DNA of 64,000 nucleotides from Prochlorococcus sp. AG-363-K07 (GTDB taxonomy: Bacteria > Cyanobacteriota > Cyanobacteriia > PCC-6307 > Cyanobiaceae): the NCBI GenBank assembly GCA_003280225.1, contig QCFO01000002.1, positions 47,884 to 111,883 on the forward strand, given 5' to 3'. The translations under genes and the position numbers were made by a program. Of this stretch, positions 48,680-58,077 are shown one piece after another (within the stretch, counting starts at the first letter, position 1; every line of letters starts with the position of its first letter). The notes under the pieces are model-generated. The model did no database searches. It was not told the DNA's origin and saw only the letters and a program-made list of their open reading frames with translations.

Positions 48680-50032
48680 TCAAACACTAAGAGCAGACGA
48701 GTTTTGTAATTGTGCTAAATCATCCATCACACCATGATTGGCAGCCGAATGAGCCAGACGCAATGCACTTACAACTGATAAGGCTTTACTACTACCATGA
48801 CCGATAACACATATACCATTCACACCCAACAAAAGCGCGCCACCATGCTCAGCATGATCAAGACGTTTCTTTATTCTTTTTAAATTAGAACGAAGAAATG
48901 CAGAGCCGACCTTCCCACGTCTGCCTCTTGGTAACTCCGCACGCAGAACATCTAGCAAAACGCTACCGACAGACTCTAGAAATTTAAGAAGAACATTGCC
49001 AGTAAATCCATCACAAACCACCACGTCAAACTCTCCAGAAAGAACATCTCTCCCTTCACAATTTCCAGAAAACTTAAAGCGTGCTTCATTGCTTAGCAGC
49101 TCATAACTTTGAAGAGCCAACTCATTACCTTTGCAAGATTCTTCGCCAATATTCAATAAACCTATTCTAGGCTCTTTAGTCTGTAAAACATCCCTTGAAT
49201 AGATATTTCCCAGCAAGGCAAATTGATGTAAATAAGTAGGTTTACAATCCATATTTGCACCAACATCAAGTACCAAAACAGGCTGGCCAGGATCTTTAGT
49301 TGGGAAAAGAGCACCTATAGCTGGGCGATCAATTCCTTTTAACCTCCCTAAACGAAAAATAGCTGCAGCCATTAATGCTCCTGAATTACCAGCGGAATAA
49401 ACCGCAAGAGCCTCACCTTTTTTGACAAGGTCCATAGCCACATTGATGCTTGCATTGCGTTTTTTTCTAACTGCAGTGGCCTCTTCATTCATTTCGACAG
49501 AAGGTCCACTAGCTATCAGCTCTATTTGTCCTAAAGCCAAAGCTTCAGTAAGTAATTCATTTAAACCAAAATCTTTTGCAGCTTGCTGAACCTTAGGAAG
49601 TTCACCAACAAACTTGATTCGGATTGGAAGTCTTTGCAAAGCCTGTAAGCATCCATCAAGGATCTGACCTGGAGCATTATCCCCACCCATACCGTCTACA
49701 GCTATCCACAGCCTTTCAGAATCATCTACTAAAGACCTCTCGGAAGAAGTATCACCAGTCTGAAGTCGTCTAAGTGGATCAAATACAAGAGGCTGAAGCA
49801 TATTGCCTGCCATCGATCCTGCACTAGTTACTACCGAACCAGCACCTGACACAACGTTTCCAGCAACACTTCCAGCGGCAGAAGCAGAGTTTGCAGCAGT
49901 ATCCACAATGGTGGTGACCGCAGCATTTCTGCGGTACCAGATAACTAATCGCCGAATAGCTCTAGAGCGATTGGGTTTGATCCGCGACCCAAAGGGCGCT
50001 GAATTGTCAGTGTGCTTCGGAGGCAATGGCAT
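48680..50032 (-). CDS. plsX: Phosphate acyltransferase PlsX with Gly/Ala-rich N-terminal extension
   Basis: 450 residues. It turns acyl-ACP into acyl-phosphate for phospholipid synthesis. The conserved domain begins near residue 108 (WIAVDGMGGDNAP) and contains AVYSAGNSGALMA, LDVGANMDCKP, CDGFTGNVLLK and HGGALLLGVNGICVIGHGSS. Ordinary PlsX is about 330-350 residues. The extra 105 hold a basic stretch, then a Gly/Ala/Ser-rich segment (about 43-80) resembling a glycine-zipper helix that might bind membrane. The gene start overlaps the rpaB 3' end by 26 bp. Confidence 0.93.
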   Translation of the reverse strand: MPLPPKHTDNSAPFGSRIKPNRSRAIRRLVIWYRRNAAVTTIVDTAANSASAAGSVAGNVVSGAGSVVTSAGSMAGNMLQPLVFDPLRRLQTGDTSSERSLVDDSERLWIAVDGMGGDNAPGQILDGCLQALQRLPIRIKFVGELPKVQQAAKDFGLNELLTEALALGQIELIASGPSVEMNEEATAVRKKRNASINVAMDLVKKGEALAVYSAGNSGALMAAAIFRLGRLKGIDRPAIGALFPTKDPGQPVLVLDVGANMDCKPTYLHQFALLGNIYSRDVLQTKEPRIGLLNIGEESCKGNELALQSYELLSNEARFKFSGNCEGRDVLSGEFDVVVCDGFTGNVLLKFLESVGSVLLDVLRAELPRGRRGKVGSAFLRSNLKRIKKRLDHAEHGGALLLGVNGICVIGHGSSKALSVVSALRLAHSAANHGVMDDLAQLQNSSALSV

Positions 50033-50756
50033 CCACTATGCGTTGGAACAAATATCCTGTGCCCCTTGCAGTGAGAATGAGCTCAGGATTAGCGGGGTCA
50101 TCTTCTAGTTTGGACCTCAACCTTGAGATATGTACATCCACAACTCTTGTATCCACATGTCTTTCTGGTGTATATCCCCAAACCTCCTTCAATATTTCCC
50201 CCCTACTGAATGGCTCACCAGATCTGCTAACTAACAATTCCAACAAACTAAATTCCATTCCAGTCAAACGAATTCGTTCATCCCCTCTAAAGACTTTCCT
50301 TTTATTTGTATCGATGCGCAAGTTCGTGACTTGAATAACCCCCGAATTCGGAATACCAGCTATGTGCTCTTTCTCAACACGTCTAAGAACACAACGTATT
50401 CGAGCTTCTAACTCTTTAGGGCTAAAGGGTTTTACAACATAATCATCAGCACCTAGTTCAAGTCCGGTAATTCGGTCTGCAACATCACCTAACGCAGTCA
50501 ACATCACAATTGGGACGTCAGAATCTTTCCTCAATTCCTGAATAACACCATAGCCATCTAGCTTTGGCATCATGACATCGAGAACTACTAAGTCAGGATC
50601 ACAATTCCTAAAAAGCTCCAGAGCTTCATTCCCATCGCATGCAGTTAGAACTTTGTACCCAATCATTGAAAGTCGGGTTTCCAGGATCCTCCTAATGCTG
50701 GCCTCATCGTCAGCCACGAGGATAGTTTCCTTTGATACAGGGCTGGTGGCCGTCAT
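50007..50756 (-). CDS. rpaB: OmpR-family response regulator RpaB (Ycf27)
   Basis: 249 residues. The receiver has phospho-Asp60 in DLVVLDVMMPKLDG, then MLTALGD and KPFSPKELEAR. The winged-helix output carries IRLTGMEFSLLELLVSRSGEPFSRGEIL and EVWGYTPERHVDTRVVDVHISRLRSKLE. These match RpaB, the master light-stress regulator of cyanobacteria that binds HLR1 sites. I start at the ATG at 50756; a longer ATG form from 50786 adds an Ala-rich ten residues. It heads the lipid cluster plsX-fabH-fabD-plsC. Its usual kinase, NblS, is not in the window. Confidence 0.94.
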   Translation of the reverse strand: MTATSPVSKETILVADDEASIRRILETRLSMIGYKVLTACDGNEALELFRNCDPDLVVLDVMMPKLDGYGVIQELRKDSDVPIVMLTALGDVADRITGLELGADDYVVKPFSPKELEARIRCVLRRVEKEHIAGIPNSGVIQVTNLRIDTNKRKVFRGDERIRLTGMEFSLLELLVSRSGEPFSRGEILKEVWGYTPERHVDTRVVDVHISRLRSKLEDDPANPELILTARGTGYLFQRIVDAIASEAH

Positions 50757-50864
50757 GTCTTCGATGGCTGCGGCGGCGGAAGGCACTCGATCTTAGATAA
50801 CCGACTAGAACAAAGACCAATAGGTCAATCTTATTCAAGCAAAGCAACCACTCATTAAACAATT

Positions 50865-52259
50865 GTGTCCCGAGTTACCCCCAACTATGTCTGTCAAAGC
50901 TGTGGTGCCCAAACTCGGCAATTTTTTGGTCGATGCAGCAGTTGTGGTGAGTGGAATTCAATAGTCGAGCAAATCCCTTCATCCTTTGAAAGAAATCGCA
51001 AAAATCAGCGTCGCTCCTCGTCAAAAAAACCCTCAGAACAACGTTCTGAGCCGATTTCTTCTCTTCAAGATGAAGTGCTTCAGCGACTTTCTAGCGGTTA
51101 TACCGAATTAGATAGGGTCCTTGGAGGAGGACTAGTACCTGGGTCCCTTGTTTTAGTAGGTGGGGAGCCAGGAATTGGGAAAAGCACACTCCTTTTACAA
51201 AGTGCAACTGCAATTGCTTTGCAAGAATCTGTTCTTTACATAAGTGCAGAAGAATCAGCCCAGCAAGTCAAATTGAGGTGGAGCAGATTAGAGGGCAAGG
51301 AATCCAATCTGCAACTTCTCTCAGAGACAAATTTAGATCCAGTCATACAGGAACTCGAAACGCTCAAACCTGCGGTCGCAATAATCGACAGTATTCAGGC
51401 ATTAAATGATGACAATCTCTCAGGAGCGCCAGGCTCTGTTGGACAAGTCAGAGAATGCGCATCTGTCTTACAGCGATTAGCAAAAAGACAAAATACAACC
51501 CTCATTCTTGTAGGCCACGTAACCAAAGAAGGAATGCTTGCTGGACCAAAGGTCTTGGAACATCTCGTTGACGTCGTATTGACATTTGAAGGAGATAGAT
51601 TTGCAAGCCATAGACTTTTACGAGCTGTAAAGAATCGTTACGGAGCCTCACACGAATTAGGGGTGTTCGAAATGCAGGGCAATGGTCTTCAAGAAGTGAG
51701 GAATCCAAGTGAAATATTTCTCAATGAAAAATCAGCCTCTGGAATCGCAACGATCGTTGCATGTGAGGGAAACAGATCACTAGCCGTTGATCTTCAAGGT
51801 CTCATCAGTGCAACAACTTATGCCAGTCCAAGACGCACAGCTACTGGTGTTGGAATTAACAGACTCCATCAAATCCTCGCAGTACTGGAAAAACATATGA
51901 ATCTTTCACTTTCTCGACATGACTGCTATATCGCCGTAGCAGGAGGATTAGAAGTCGAAGAACCTGCTGCAGACCTTGGAATCGCAACTGCAATTGTTTC
52001 AAGCTATAGAAATCTCATTCTCCCTGCAGGAACTGTCCTAATTGGAGAGCTTGGACTAGGAGGGCAACTACGTGCTGTAAATCAAATTTCCCAAAGGCTT
52101 CAAGAAGCTGAGCGTCTTGGTTTTAAAAGAGCTGTGATCCCTCAAGGAAGCGGTGTAAAAAGTATCAAAGATGAGTTCGACTTGGAGTTACTCGAAGCTT
52201 CTAATATTGCCAAGGCAATTGTTTTAGCACTACAAGTAAACCCAGAAAGAGATTGCTAA
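50865..52259 (+). CDS. radA: DNA repair protein RadA
   Basis: 464 residues, a RecA-like branch-migration protein. The N-terminal zinc finger has Cys10, Cys13, Cys24 and Cys27 (CQSCG...CSSCGEWN). Walker A is GGEPGIGKST near 99-108, the RadA-specific KNRYG motif is in AVKNRYGASHELGVFEM, and a Lon-like C-terminal domain follows. It starts with GTG at 50865. It diverges from rpaB with about 110 bp between starts. Confidence 0.96.
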   Translation: MSRVTPNYVCQSCGAQTRQFFGRCSSCGEWNSIVEQIPSSFERNRKNQRRSSSKKPSEQRSEPISSLQDEVLQRLSSGYTELDRVLGGGLVPGSLVLVGGEPGIGKSTLLLQSATAIALQESVLYISAEESAQQVKLRWSRLEGKESNLQLLSETNLDPVIQELETLKPAVAIIDSIQALNDDNLSGAPGSVGQVRECASVLQRLAKRQNTTLILVGHVTKEGMLAGPKVLEHLVDVVLTFEGDRFASHRLLRAVKNRYGASHELGVFEMQGNGLQEVRNPSEIFLNEKSASGIATIVACEGNRSLAVDLQGLISATTYASPRRTATGVGINRLHQILAVLEKHMNLSLSRHDCYIAVAGGLEVEEPAADLGIATAIVSSYRNLILPAGTVLIGELGLGGQLRAVNQISQRLQEAERLGFKRAVIPQGSGVKSIKDEFDLELLEASNIAKAIVLALQVNPERDC

Positions 52260-52275
52260 AAAAAAAACTGAAGAT

Positions 52276-52794
52276 TTAAATAATATCAATTTTGCTTCGG
52301 CCAGTAGTTTTTAACCAATTTTCAATTTCTAAATATCCGCCAGGATAAAGCCTAACTGCTTTTGTCCAAACTTCGGCAGCCCTATCAAACCAAATATCTG
52401 ACTCATCCTGATTTCCTGCTTCTTGAGCCATCCGACCACGTTTCTCATAAATAAGACCCATGTTTTTGAGGCATGAAGGTTGCTTAGGATTCTCACTTAG
52501 AGATTTCATATAAGTTTCCAATGCCAAATCTTCATCTCCATTACTCATATAAATAATCGCCATATTTTTAAGCGTTTCACTCCTATCAATGGGATTTTCT
52601 TCTAGTCGAAGACTCTCCTCATAATTTTCTAGGGCCTCTGAATAATCCCCATCATTCTGGGCTGACAGCCCATCACGGTAATAGACGTAAGCTTTTTTCT
52701 GTTGAGAATCAATCGGCATCATTTTCACAATCATCTCTGCCATGACCGTGAACGCCTTATCAATGGGGTTGTCTTGTTCTCTGCTACGGGGCAT
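52276..52794 (-). CDS. ycf3: Photosystem I assembly protein Ycf3
   Basis: 172 residues with three TPR repeats. The start [27 protein letters not shown] is the usual Ycf3 N-terminus. TPR units follow at [58 protein letters not shown] and [18 protein letters not shown]. The end [15 protein letters not shown] is conserved. I use the ATG at 52794; the frame runs on to 52881 with non-family sequence. It acts as a thylakoid chaperone for PsaA/PsaB. Diverges from the copper ATPase. Confidence 0.95.
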   Translation of the reverse strand: MPRSREQDNPIDKAFTVMAEMIVKMMPIDSQQKKAYVYYRDGLSAQNDGDYSEALENYEESLRLEENPIDRSETLKNMAIIYMSNGDEDLALETYMKSLSENPKQPSCLKNMGLIYEKRGRMAQEAGNQDESDIWFDRAAEVWTKAVRLYPGGYLEIENWLKTTGRSKIDII

Positions 52795-52983
52795 AGGACA
52801 ATGGAACTGATAATTAATCAAACCATCCTGCCTGGCATCAGGAAGAATTGGTTGGACAGTCTTAGTTTTTGATGATGGCATTTATATCCTGCTTTAACTA
52901 GCTTGTGCAAACAACTCCAGAATCATTGAACAATTACACAAAATCAATCCTCTAACAAAGCAATTCTGCTGGATATAGACGGC

Positions 52984-55245
52984 ATGAAGTGTGGCGGATG
53001 TGTCCGCTCAGTTGAACAAACGTTGCTTGGTCAATCAGGAGTCGCAAATGCAAGTGTCAATTTAGTTACTAGGACTGCGTGGGTAGACCTTGAAGACCCT
53101 AACCAACCTCTCGAGCCAATACTCAAAAAACTTGCTGATCGAGGCTTCCCATCTAAAAAGCGAACCCTTACTACATTAAAAGACACTTCAAATGACCAGC
53201 TTGATGGGTCTGAAAAATGGTTGCAACAATGGCGTCAGCTAATCATTGCAATCCTTTTACTGCTGTTATCAGTTCTCGGTCATCTAGCTGAAGGAGGCAA
53301 GCTTCAAGCGCCAATCCTTGGATCGCTGCCATTTCACGCAAGCCTTGCAACATTCGCAGTAATAGGACCAGGCTTCCCAATTCTCAAAGCAGGCACAAAG
53401 GCTGCCTTGGCATCTGCCCCCAGCATGGACACCCTTGTAGGTTTAGGAGTCGGGAGTGCATACCTTACGAGTCTGATTGCATTGATATGGCCAAAAGTTG
53501 GTTGGCCATGTTTTTTCAATGAGCCAGTAATGCTTCTAGGCTTTGTCTTGTTAGGGAGGTTCTTAGAAGAAAGAGCTCGTTTTCGCACAAGCAGAGCTAT
53601 CAAAGAATTAGCCCAATTACAGCCTGAGACTGCGAGACTCCTTGTAAGAGAAAATGAGATTCGTGAAGTCCGAGTTGGTTCACTTAGACCTGGTGAAAAA
53701 CTGCAGTTACTTGCAGGTGATCGAATTCCTGTGGATGGCGTAGTTCTTGAAGGAAATTCAGCCATTGATGTTTCAAGCCTTACAGGAGAGCCATTACCAA
53801 TGGAAGCGTCACCTGGCACTGACTTGGCATCGGGCACTTTAAATCTAGAAGCCAATCTCATAATGGAGGTGCAAAAAGTAGGAACAGAAACGGCATTAGC
53901 TCGAATTATTGGTTTAGTGGAAGAAGCGCAAGCCAGAAAAGCTCCAATTCAAGGCCTAGCCGATCGAATCGCTGGCAAATTTTGTTATGGAGTTGTAGCA
54001 CTGTCATTAACAACATTTCTCTTTTGGTGGTTAGTTGGAACTCATCTATGGCCGCAAGTACTTAATGCTGAAGGTCAAGGATTAATGATTCATCATCAAC
54101 ATGGGCTTCATGCACCACTCGGGAGTAGCGCGGAAACTGCTCTAGGACTTGCCTTACAACTTTCGATAGCAGTCCTAGTTGTCGCCTGCCCTTGCGCATT
54201 AGGACTAGCGACTCCAACAGTTATCACAGTTGCCTCAGGCCAAGCTGCCCGGAATGGCTGGTTATTCCGTGGCGGGGATGTAATTGAAATGGCAGCTTCA
54301 GTAAAACAAATTGTTTTCGATAAAACAGGCACTCTTACAGTTGGCCGACCACAAGTTGTTAAATACCTTGAAACAAAAAATCCAAAAAGATTATTACAAC
54401 TCGCAGCCAGTTTAGAAACCAACAGCCGCCATCCAATAGCCCATGCAATTCTCCAAGCAGCTGAACAACAAGATTTAGAAATATTAAATTCCACAAAAAC
54501 TATCACCTACCCAGGTAAAGGCTTGGCTGGGGAATTAACTGGAGTAGATGGGATCGTCCGCGTTGGGAAGATAGAATGGCTTAAAGATCAAAATATTAAA
54601 TGTGATTTAGATCCCACAAATCTTATAAACTACCAAGAAACAATTGTTGCAGTTTCTCAAGAGGATAATTTCTTAGGTTTAATCCTAATTGACGATCAAC
54701 TTAGACACAATGTAAGTCTTGCTGTAAGCCGACTCCGAGGGAACGGTTTCCAATTAAATATGTGGAGTGGTGATAGGCAAGAAGCTGTTCAAAAAATTGG
54801 GAATCAATTGGGCTTTCTTCCCAATCAACTAGCCTCAAATTTACTGCCAGATCAAAAGCTTAATTTATTAGAAAAGTTAAAAATAAATGGACCTATTGCA
54901 ATGGTAGGGGATGGGATTAATGATGCTCCAGCTCTTGCAGCTTCTGATCTAGGCATTGCTATAGGAACCGGCACTCAAATAGCTCAAGAATCCGCTGACC
55001 TTGTGTTAATGGGAGATCGTATTGAAGGGTTACCCGAAGCACTTTTATTAGCCAAGAAAACTATGAACAAAATCAAACAAAATCTTATATGGGCGTTTGG
55101 CTACAACCTAATTGTATTACCTATCGCAGCCGGTGCACTACTTCCTAGCCAAGGATTATTACTTTCTCCACCGATTGCAGCCCTTCTAATGGCTACTAGC
55201 TCAATCACAGTCGTGCTTAATGCTTTATCACTTCGAACAACATGA
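52984..55245 (+). CDS. Copper-type P1B ATPase with N-terminal HMA domain
   Basis: 753 residues from the first ATG. CxxC metal site in MKCGGCVRSVE, then eight membrane helices. The CPC ion site is in VVACPCALGLATP, the TGE loop in SLTGEPLPME, and phospho-Asp in FDKTGTLTVG. SRHPIAHAI and GDGINDAPALAASDLGIA follow. CPC marks a Cu(I) pump, like CtaA/PacS that feed plastocyanin. The first HMA strand (ILLDIDG) is encoded just upstream of this ATG, so translation may begin at a non-ATG codon near 52963-52969. tmk overlaps the stop by ATGA. Confidence 0.93.
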   Translation: MKCGGCVRSVEQTLLGQSGVANASVNLVTRTAWVDLEDPNQPLEPILKKLADRGFPSKKRTLTTLKDTSNDQLDGSEKWLQQWRQLIIAILLLLLSVLGHLAEGGKLQAPILGSLPFHASLATFAVIGPGFPILKAGTKAALASAPSMDTLVGLGVGSAYLTSLIALIWPKVGWPCFFNEPVMLLGFVLLGRFLEERARFRTSRAIKELAQLQPETARLLVRENEIREVRVGSLRPGEKLQLLAGDRIPVDGVVLEGNSAIDVSSLTGEPLPMEASPGTDLASGTLNLEANLIMEVQKVGTETALARIIGLVEEAQARKAPIQGLADRIAGKFCYGVVALSLTTFLFWWLVGTHLWPQVLNAEGQGLMIHHQHGLHAPLGSSAETALGLALQLSIAVLVVACPCALGLATPTVITVASGQAARNGWLFRGGDVIEMAASVKQIVFDKTGTLTVGRPQVVKYLETKNPKRLLQLAASLETNSRHPIAHAILQAAEQQDLEILNSTKTITYPGKGLAGELTGVDGIVRVGKIEWLKDQNIKCDLDPTNLINYQETIVAVSQEDNFLGLILIDDQLRHNVSLAVSRLRGNGFQLNMWSGDRQEAVQKIGNQLGFLPNQLASNLLPDQKLNLLEKLKINGPIAMVGDGINDAPALAASDLGIAIGTGTQIAQESADLVLMGDRIEGLPEALLLAKKTMNKIKQNLIWAFGYNLIVLPIAAGALLPSQGLLLSPPIAALLMATSSITVVLNALSLRTT

Positions 55246-55877
55246 AAGGCAGATTTATTGTTCTCGAAGGAATAGATGGATGCGGTAAAACCACGCAAAT
55301 AAATCATTTAAAAACATGGTTACCACAGAGCGGGTTAATGCCCCCAAATGCAAATTTACATATCACCCGTGAACCAGGCGGAACCAATCTAGGCAAACAG
55401 CTTCGAGAATTACTACTTCACCCACCAAAAGAAGAATCACCAAAGCCTATTACCGAATTATTATTATATGCAGCTGATAGATCTCAGCATGTATCTGAGC
55501 TGATATTGCCATACCTAAATAAAGGAGACTGGGTTATTAGTGATCGTTTTAGTGGTTCAACAATTTGTTACCAAGGTTATGGCAGAAGATTAAGTCTAGA
55601 AATTATTAATCAATTAGAAGAAATTGCTACACAAGGGGTAGTTCCTGACATAACATTTTTACTTGATTTACCGATTACAATAAGCCTTCAAAGAAGAAGT
55701 CATAGAAATAATGATCGAATTGAATCGGAAGGTATTGAATTTCTAACTAGGGTATCTCAAGGGTTTCAAGTCTTATCACTCCAAGAGAATTGGATTAGAA
55801 TCCCTGCGGAAGAGAAGCTAGATTTAGTCACTCAGAGAATTGAAAATGAACTTAAAAAATTGAGAGATAAATCATAA
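55242..55877 (+). CDS. tmk: Thymidylate kinase
   Basis: 211 residues. It phosphorylates dTMP for DNA synthesis. The P-loop is LEGIDGCGKTTQ at 8-19. REPGGTNLGKQLRELLL near 46 is the DR(Y/H)-equivalent region start, DRFSGSTICYQGYGR lies near 99, and the LID is around LQRRSHRNNDRIE. The ATG overlaps the ATPase stop, and holB begins right after its stop, so the three genes are coupled. Confidence 0.95.
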   Translation: MKGRFIVLEGIDGCGKTTQINHLKTWLPQSGLMPPNANLHITREPGGTNLGKQLRELLLHPPKEESPKPITELLLYAADRSQHVSELILPYLNKGDWVISDRFSGSTICYQGYGRRLSLEIINQLEEIATQGVVPDITFLLDLPITISLQRRSHRNNDRIESEGIEFLTRVSQGFQVLSLQENWIRIPAEEKLDLVTQRIENELKKLRDKS

Positions 55878-56852
55878 ATGAATCCAAGCAAATCACATGA
55901 TTTATATTCCAATATTGTTGGGCAATCAATTGCGATTTCCCTCTTAAAATCAGCAGTACTGAAACAAAAAATAGCTCCTGCATATCTCTTTTCAGGACCT
56001 CATGGAGTTGGGCGTAAAATCACTGCACTAAGATTCTTGGAGAGCATTATTACTAATGGCACTTACTCCTTCAATGAGCGCAGAAAATTGGAGAATTCAA
56101 ACCATCCTGATTTGATGTTAGTAGAACCAACATATTTACACCAAGGCTCCTTAATTTCCCAGTCCAATGCAAAAAACGAAAGTGTAAATAAAAAAGCGCA
56201 AGCGCAGATAAGATTAGATCAGATTAGACTAGTCAAGGATTTTTTAGGTAAAAAACCTATCGAATCATACTTAGGAATGGTAGTTATCGAAGATGTTGAA
56301 AGAATGAATGAAGCTGCATCCAATGCATTACTTAAAGTTCTAGAAGAGCCGCAAAATGGAATACTTATATTAATAACATCAAGACCAGAAATGTTACTAA
56401 ATACAATCAAATCAAGATGTCAAAAAATTCCCTTTACAAGGTTAACTGAAGATGCTTTTCAGAAGGTGATTTCTAGACTGAAGCCCACGAACATGAAAAC
56501 ACTAACGGATATTGATCAAAAAGCTCTCACGAATCTTTCTCATGGGTCTCCAGGTTTGTTCATTGACAATCTACAAATTTGGGACGATCTCCCAAAAAAT
56601 ATTTGCAATCAACTTTATGCACTCCCCAAGCAGCCAATAGATTCTTTATCTCTGGCCAAGGACTTAACTGAGAATCTAGATTCAGCACAACAGATTTGGG
56701 TCATAAATTGGCTACAAGAAAATCTTTGGGCTCAAAAACAAGACAAGAGGGATATTCAACGATTAGAGCTACTCAAAAAACATCTACTTTCTTATGTTCA
56801 AAACCGCCTTGCCTGGGAAGTTACTTTATTAGAACTGAGCCAAAATAATTAA
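55878..56852 (+). CDS. holB: DNA polymerase III delta' subunit (HolB-like)
   Basis: 324 residues of clamp-loader AAA+ type. [43 protein letters not shown] gives box II and a modified Walker A (GPHGVGRK). [52 protein letters not shown] gives the DExx-like and SRC (sensor 1/arginine finger) boxes. There are no zinc-module cysteines between. tmk-holB order is widespread in bacteria. It ends in a 4-bp overlap with convergent rpaA. Confidence 0.9.
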   Translation: MNPSKSHDLYSNIVGQSIAISLLKSAVLKQKIAPAYLFSGPHGVGRKITALRFLESIITNGTYSFNERRKLENSNHPDLMLVEPTYLHQGSLISQSNAKNESVNKKAQAQIRLDQIRLVKDFLGKKPIESYLGMVVIEDVERMNEAASNALLKVLEEPQNGILILITSRPEMLLNTIKSRCQKIPFTRLTEDAFQKVISRLKPTNMKTLTDIDQKALTNLSHGSPGLFIDNLQIWDDLPKNICNQLYALPKQPIDSLSLAKDLTENLDSAQQIWVINWLQENLWAQKQDKRDIQRLELLKKHLLSYVQNRLAWEVTLLELSQNN

Positions 56853-57646
56853 GCACTTGCAGCCTCTTGCTGGTCAACCTGTTTCTGTCGTTCTTGACGC
56901 ACTTTTGATAAGACATCTTCAAAATCTTTGATCTGACCCCCTGTTGGCAATTCAAGGCAATAACCTGCTCCATATACGGTCTTAATGAAATGAGGTTTTC
57001 TAGGGTCTGGTTCCAACTTCGTGCGTAGATGCCGAACATGCACTCTTATAGTCTCGATATCATCGTCAGGTTCATAGCCCCAAACCTCTTTGAGAATTAA
57101 AGACGGAGCAACAGTCTGTCCATGTCTTTGCAAAAGACAATGAAGTAGCTCAAATTCAAGATGGGTCAAACGCACTGGGCGCTCAAACCAAATAGCCTCG
57201 AACCTTTCAGGGACCAGCGTCAAAGGTCCATAATTAAGAATCTCTTGATGACTACTGCTACTAATTGGAGCCCTATCAGTTCTACGTAAAAGAGCTTTAA
57301 TTCGAACCTGTAATTCCTCTAAATCAAACGGTTTAGTTAAGTAATCATCGGCTCCAGAATTGAAACCTGTCACCTTATCTTTGGTTCCACCTAAGGCAGT
57401 TAACATCAAAATTGGTATCCCAGATGTTCTTTCATCTCTGCGCAAACGCTGACATAAAGTCAACCCATCGACTTTAGGAAGCATCAAGTCAAGGACAATT
57501 AAGTCTGGAGAATATTGCAGGGCAAGAGCGTGCCCCTTAATCCCATCCTCAGCTCGCTGAACATCAAAGCCACTGTGCTCTAGATGACCAGTTACAAGGT
57601 CACGCATATCTTGGTCGTCTTCGATCAACAAGATGCAAGGCTTCAT
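56849..57646 (-). CDS. rpaA: OmpR-family response regulator RpaA
   Basis: 265 residues. Receiver with phospho-Asp53 in [21 protein letters not shown] and [11 protein letters not shown]. The output domain has [21 protein letters not shown] and [20 protein letters not shown], then [30 protein letters not shown]. This closely follows RpaA, the clock-output regulator paired with kinase SasA and also linked to phycobilisome-photosystem coupling. A charged C-terminal extension (about 238-265) follows the DNA-binding domain. Prochlorococcus has a reduced clock, so its timing role here may differ; that is inference. Confidence 0.93.
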   Translation of the reverse strand: MKPCILLIEDDQDMRDLVTGHLEHSGFDVQRAEDGIKGHALALQYSPDLIVLDLMLPKVDGLTLCQRLRRDERTSGIPILMLTALGGTKDKVTGFNSGADDYLTKPFDLEELQVRIKALLRRTDRAPISSSSHQEILNYGPLTLVPERFEAIWFERPVRLTHLEFELLHCLLQRHGQTVAPSLILKEVWGYEPDDDIETIRVHVRHLRTKLEPDPRKPHFIKTVYGAGYCLELPTGGQIKDFEDVLSKVRQERQKQVDQQEAASA

Positions 57647-57983
57647 TAGACCGGAGTCGGGGGAGAATTAGTAACAAGCGAAATGCTGTTACCTGCCATT
57701 TTCACTGATTGTCTCAAGGTTTGTGTTGTCTTGCAGCAATTGATTAATCGCAAGAAACCAGAGTGAATCGACCGCAAGTCTTTCTGTGACTAGGTTTTGG
57801 GACTATCAAGAACTACAGTCACCATGCGTTCTCTTTAGAAAGTCTTCCAAATCAGTCCATGCTCTGTTATGCAGATGGACTCAAAATGACTACCTGAATT
57901 CTCCAGAACATGCTGCTATTGCTGGTATATCACGTAAGAAAACGCCTCCTGATGCATCAGGAGGCGTTTGGAGGGGTATAAAA
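57647..57983. other. 337-bp region between rpaA and tRNA-Asn
   Basis: No protein gene I can support: an open frame across it has no family character and runs into the tRNA. It should contain the leftward rpaA promoter. Its right end holds the perfect 30-bp palindrome that follows the tRNA. Confidence 0.5.
57940..57969. terminator. 30-bp perfect palindrome downstream of tRNA-Asn
   Basis: Half-site AAACGCCTCCTGATG is followed directly by its exact reverse complement. It lies 14 bp beyond the 3' end of the leftward tRNA-Asn, the place expected for its terminator. The last bases give only a short T run. It would fold equally on both strands. Confidence 0.65.
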
Positions 57984-58055
57984 CTCCCCGGGCGGGATTC
58001 GAACCTGCGACCAATCGATTAACAGTCGACCGCTCTACCGCTGAGCTACCGAGGA
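57984..58055 (-). tRNA. tRNA-Asn (GTT anticodon)
   Basis: A 72-nt cloverleaf. The acceptor stem TCCTCGG pairs with CCGGGGA (one G-T wobble). The D arm is GCTCAGCGGTAGAGC. The anticodon loop reads CTGTTAA with anticodon GTT. The T arm has GGTTCGAATCC. Discriminator base is G, and CCA is not encoded. It lies 22 bp after the ABC ATPase gene on the same strand and may be cut from that transcript. Confidence 0.96.
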
Positions 58056-58077
58056 ATGAACTGATAGAACTTAACCC

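Noticed and set aside
53334..53861. 175-residue minus-strand ORF inside the copper ATPase
   Set aside because: Shadow of a strongly coding gene. The translation is Ser/Pro/Arg-rich without domain character.
54108..54506. 132-residue minus-strand ORF inside the copper ATPase
   Set aside because: Antisense shadow, no motif, no ribosome site.
57786..58022. 78-residue plus-strand ORF crossing the palindrome and tRNA-Asn
   Set aside because: It runs through the tRNA on the opposite strand and has no family resemblance.
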